In this document: positions 63,773 to 64,000 of the stretch, one piece after another | How positions within the stretch are numbered: position 1 is the stretch's first letter | How the letters are laid out: each line of letters opens with the position of its first letter | DNA from: Cervus elaphus | Lineage: Eukaryota > Chordata > Mammalia > Artiodactyla > Cervidae | DNA: 64,000 bases | Assembly: GCF_910594005.1 (NCBI RefSeq) | Contig: NC_057816.1 | Coordinates: forward strand, 40,601,797 to 40,665,796 | Reading direction: 5' to 3' | Notes under the pieces: model-generated | What the model was told of the DNA's origin: nothing | Database searches by the model: none | The model's input: only the letters and a program-made list of their open reading frames with translations | Position numbers and translations under genes: made by a program

Positions 63773-64000
63773 TGGCTAGTCTCAAGAAATCTGGATTGAG
63801 TCTTGTTGCTGCCCCCTTACCGTCCAGGAGACCATGACCACTCATTTAGGCTCTCTGGGTCCTGATGTTTCCCCATAAAACAAAGACTGTAATGCCCGCC
63901 TTGTGAGGATGCAAGGAGGGGACCAGTCAGGAAGCCCCCAGGGTAAAACACGAACAGGCCACTTCCTGGTTACTATGAAGCAGGATGCCGAGGGAGGCCA

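Noticed and set aside
1..64000. CRISPR arrays, phage-like modules, operons or other prokaryotic systems
   Set aside because: Repeats are interspersed SINE/LINE copies in both orientations, not regularly spaced arrays. Composition and elements are those of a ruminant nuclear genome.

Overview
The window is nuclear DNA of a ruminant, most likely a bovid (cattle, sheep or goat group). The evidence is the repeat content. About two dozen copies or fragments of the tRNA-headed Bov-tA / Bov-A2 SINEs occur, with five fragments of the BovB (RTE-type) LINE, about ten CHR-type cetartiodactyl SINEs and 3' ends of artiodactyl L1. Bov-tA, Bov-A2 and BovB together are diagnostic of ruminants. I could not fix the species. 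Family names are from memory of the consensus sequences; no database was searched.

I found no convincing host protein-coding exon, rRNA, functional tRNA gene, CRISPR array or bacterial-type operon. Every reading frame I could recognise belongs to a retrotransposon: BovB reverse transcriptase at 16977-19000 (broken), at 10360-11183 (minus) and in shorter tails, and L1 ORF2 C-terminus at 32982-33544 (minus, frameshifted). The other long frames lie in GC-rich unique DNA or cross SINEs and look like chance. The window reads as intergenic or long-intron DNA.

Layout. 1-4.6 kb: Bov-tA dimer, a CHR SINE with an 18-bp target duplication, then a long ancient L2-like tract hit by Bov-tA. 4.6-9.9 kb: L2 remnants, a Bov-tA pair, and a MaLR-like LTR at 8.8-9.1 kb. 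9.9-14.2 kb: a full-length Bov-A2, a BovB inserted in a MIR, more Bov-tA, old LINE and MIR remnants. 15-19.3 kb: old L1 interrupted by a 2.1-kb BovB. 19.5-22.2 kb: mostly unique. 22.2-28.7 kb: dense nesting (short L1, Bov-A core, BovB tail in MIR, L1 3' end hit twice by Bov-tA, CHR in MIR). 28.7-34.2 kb: MIR, old LINEs and a 1-kb L1. 34.2-48 kb: Bov-tA, CHR, MIR and hAT remnants, with two inverted SINE-head structures. 48-49.1 kb: a GC- and CpG-richer unique stretch. 49.1-64 kb: three BovB tails, MIRs, a second MaLR-like LTR, CHR and Bov-tA copies, and an L2 3' region at the right end.

What the window offers is a readable insertion history. MIR, L2, hAT and MaLR copies are the oldest layer, old L1 sits on them, and BovB, Bov-tA and CHR insertions, several with clear target-site duplications, cut into them. 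I see no sign of a new biological system. The most unusual local structures are a perfect 16-bp hairpin inside a SINE (43842-43879), a head-to-head pair of SINE heads (34782-34878), and several very short LINE or SINE 3'-end insertions (about 50-105 bp).
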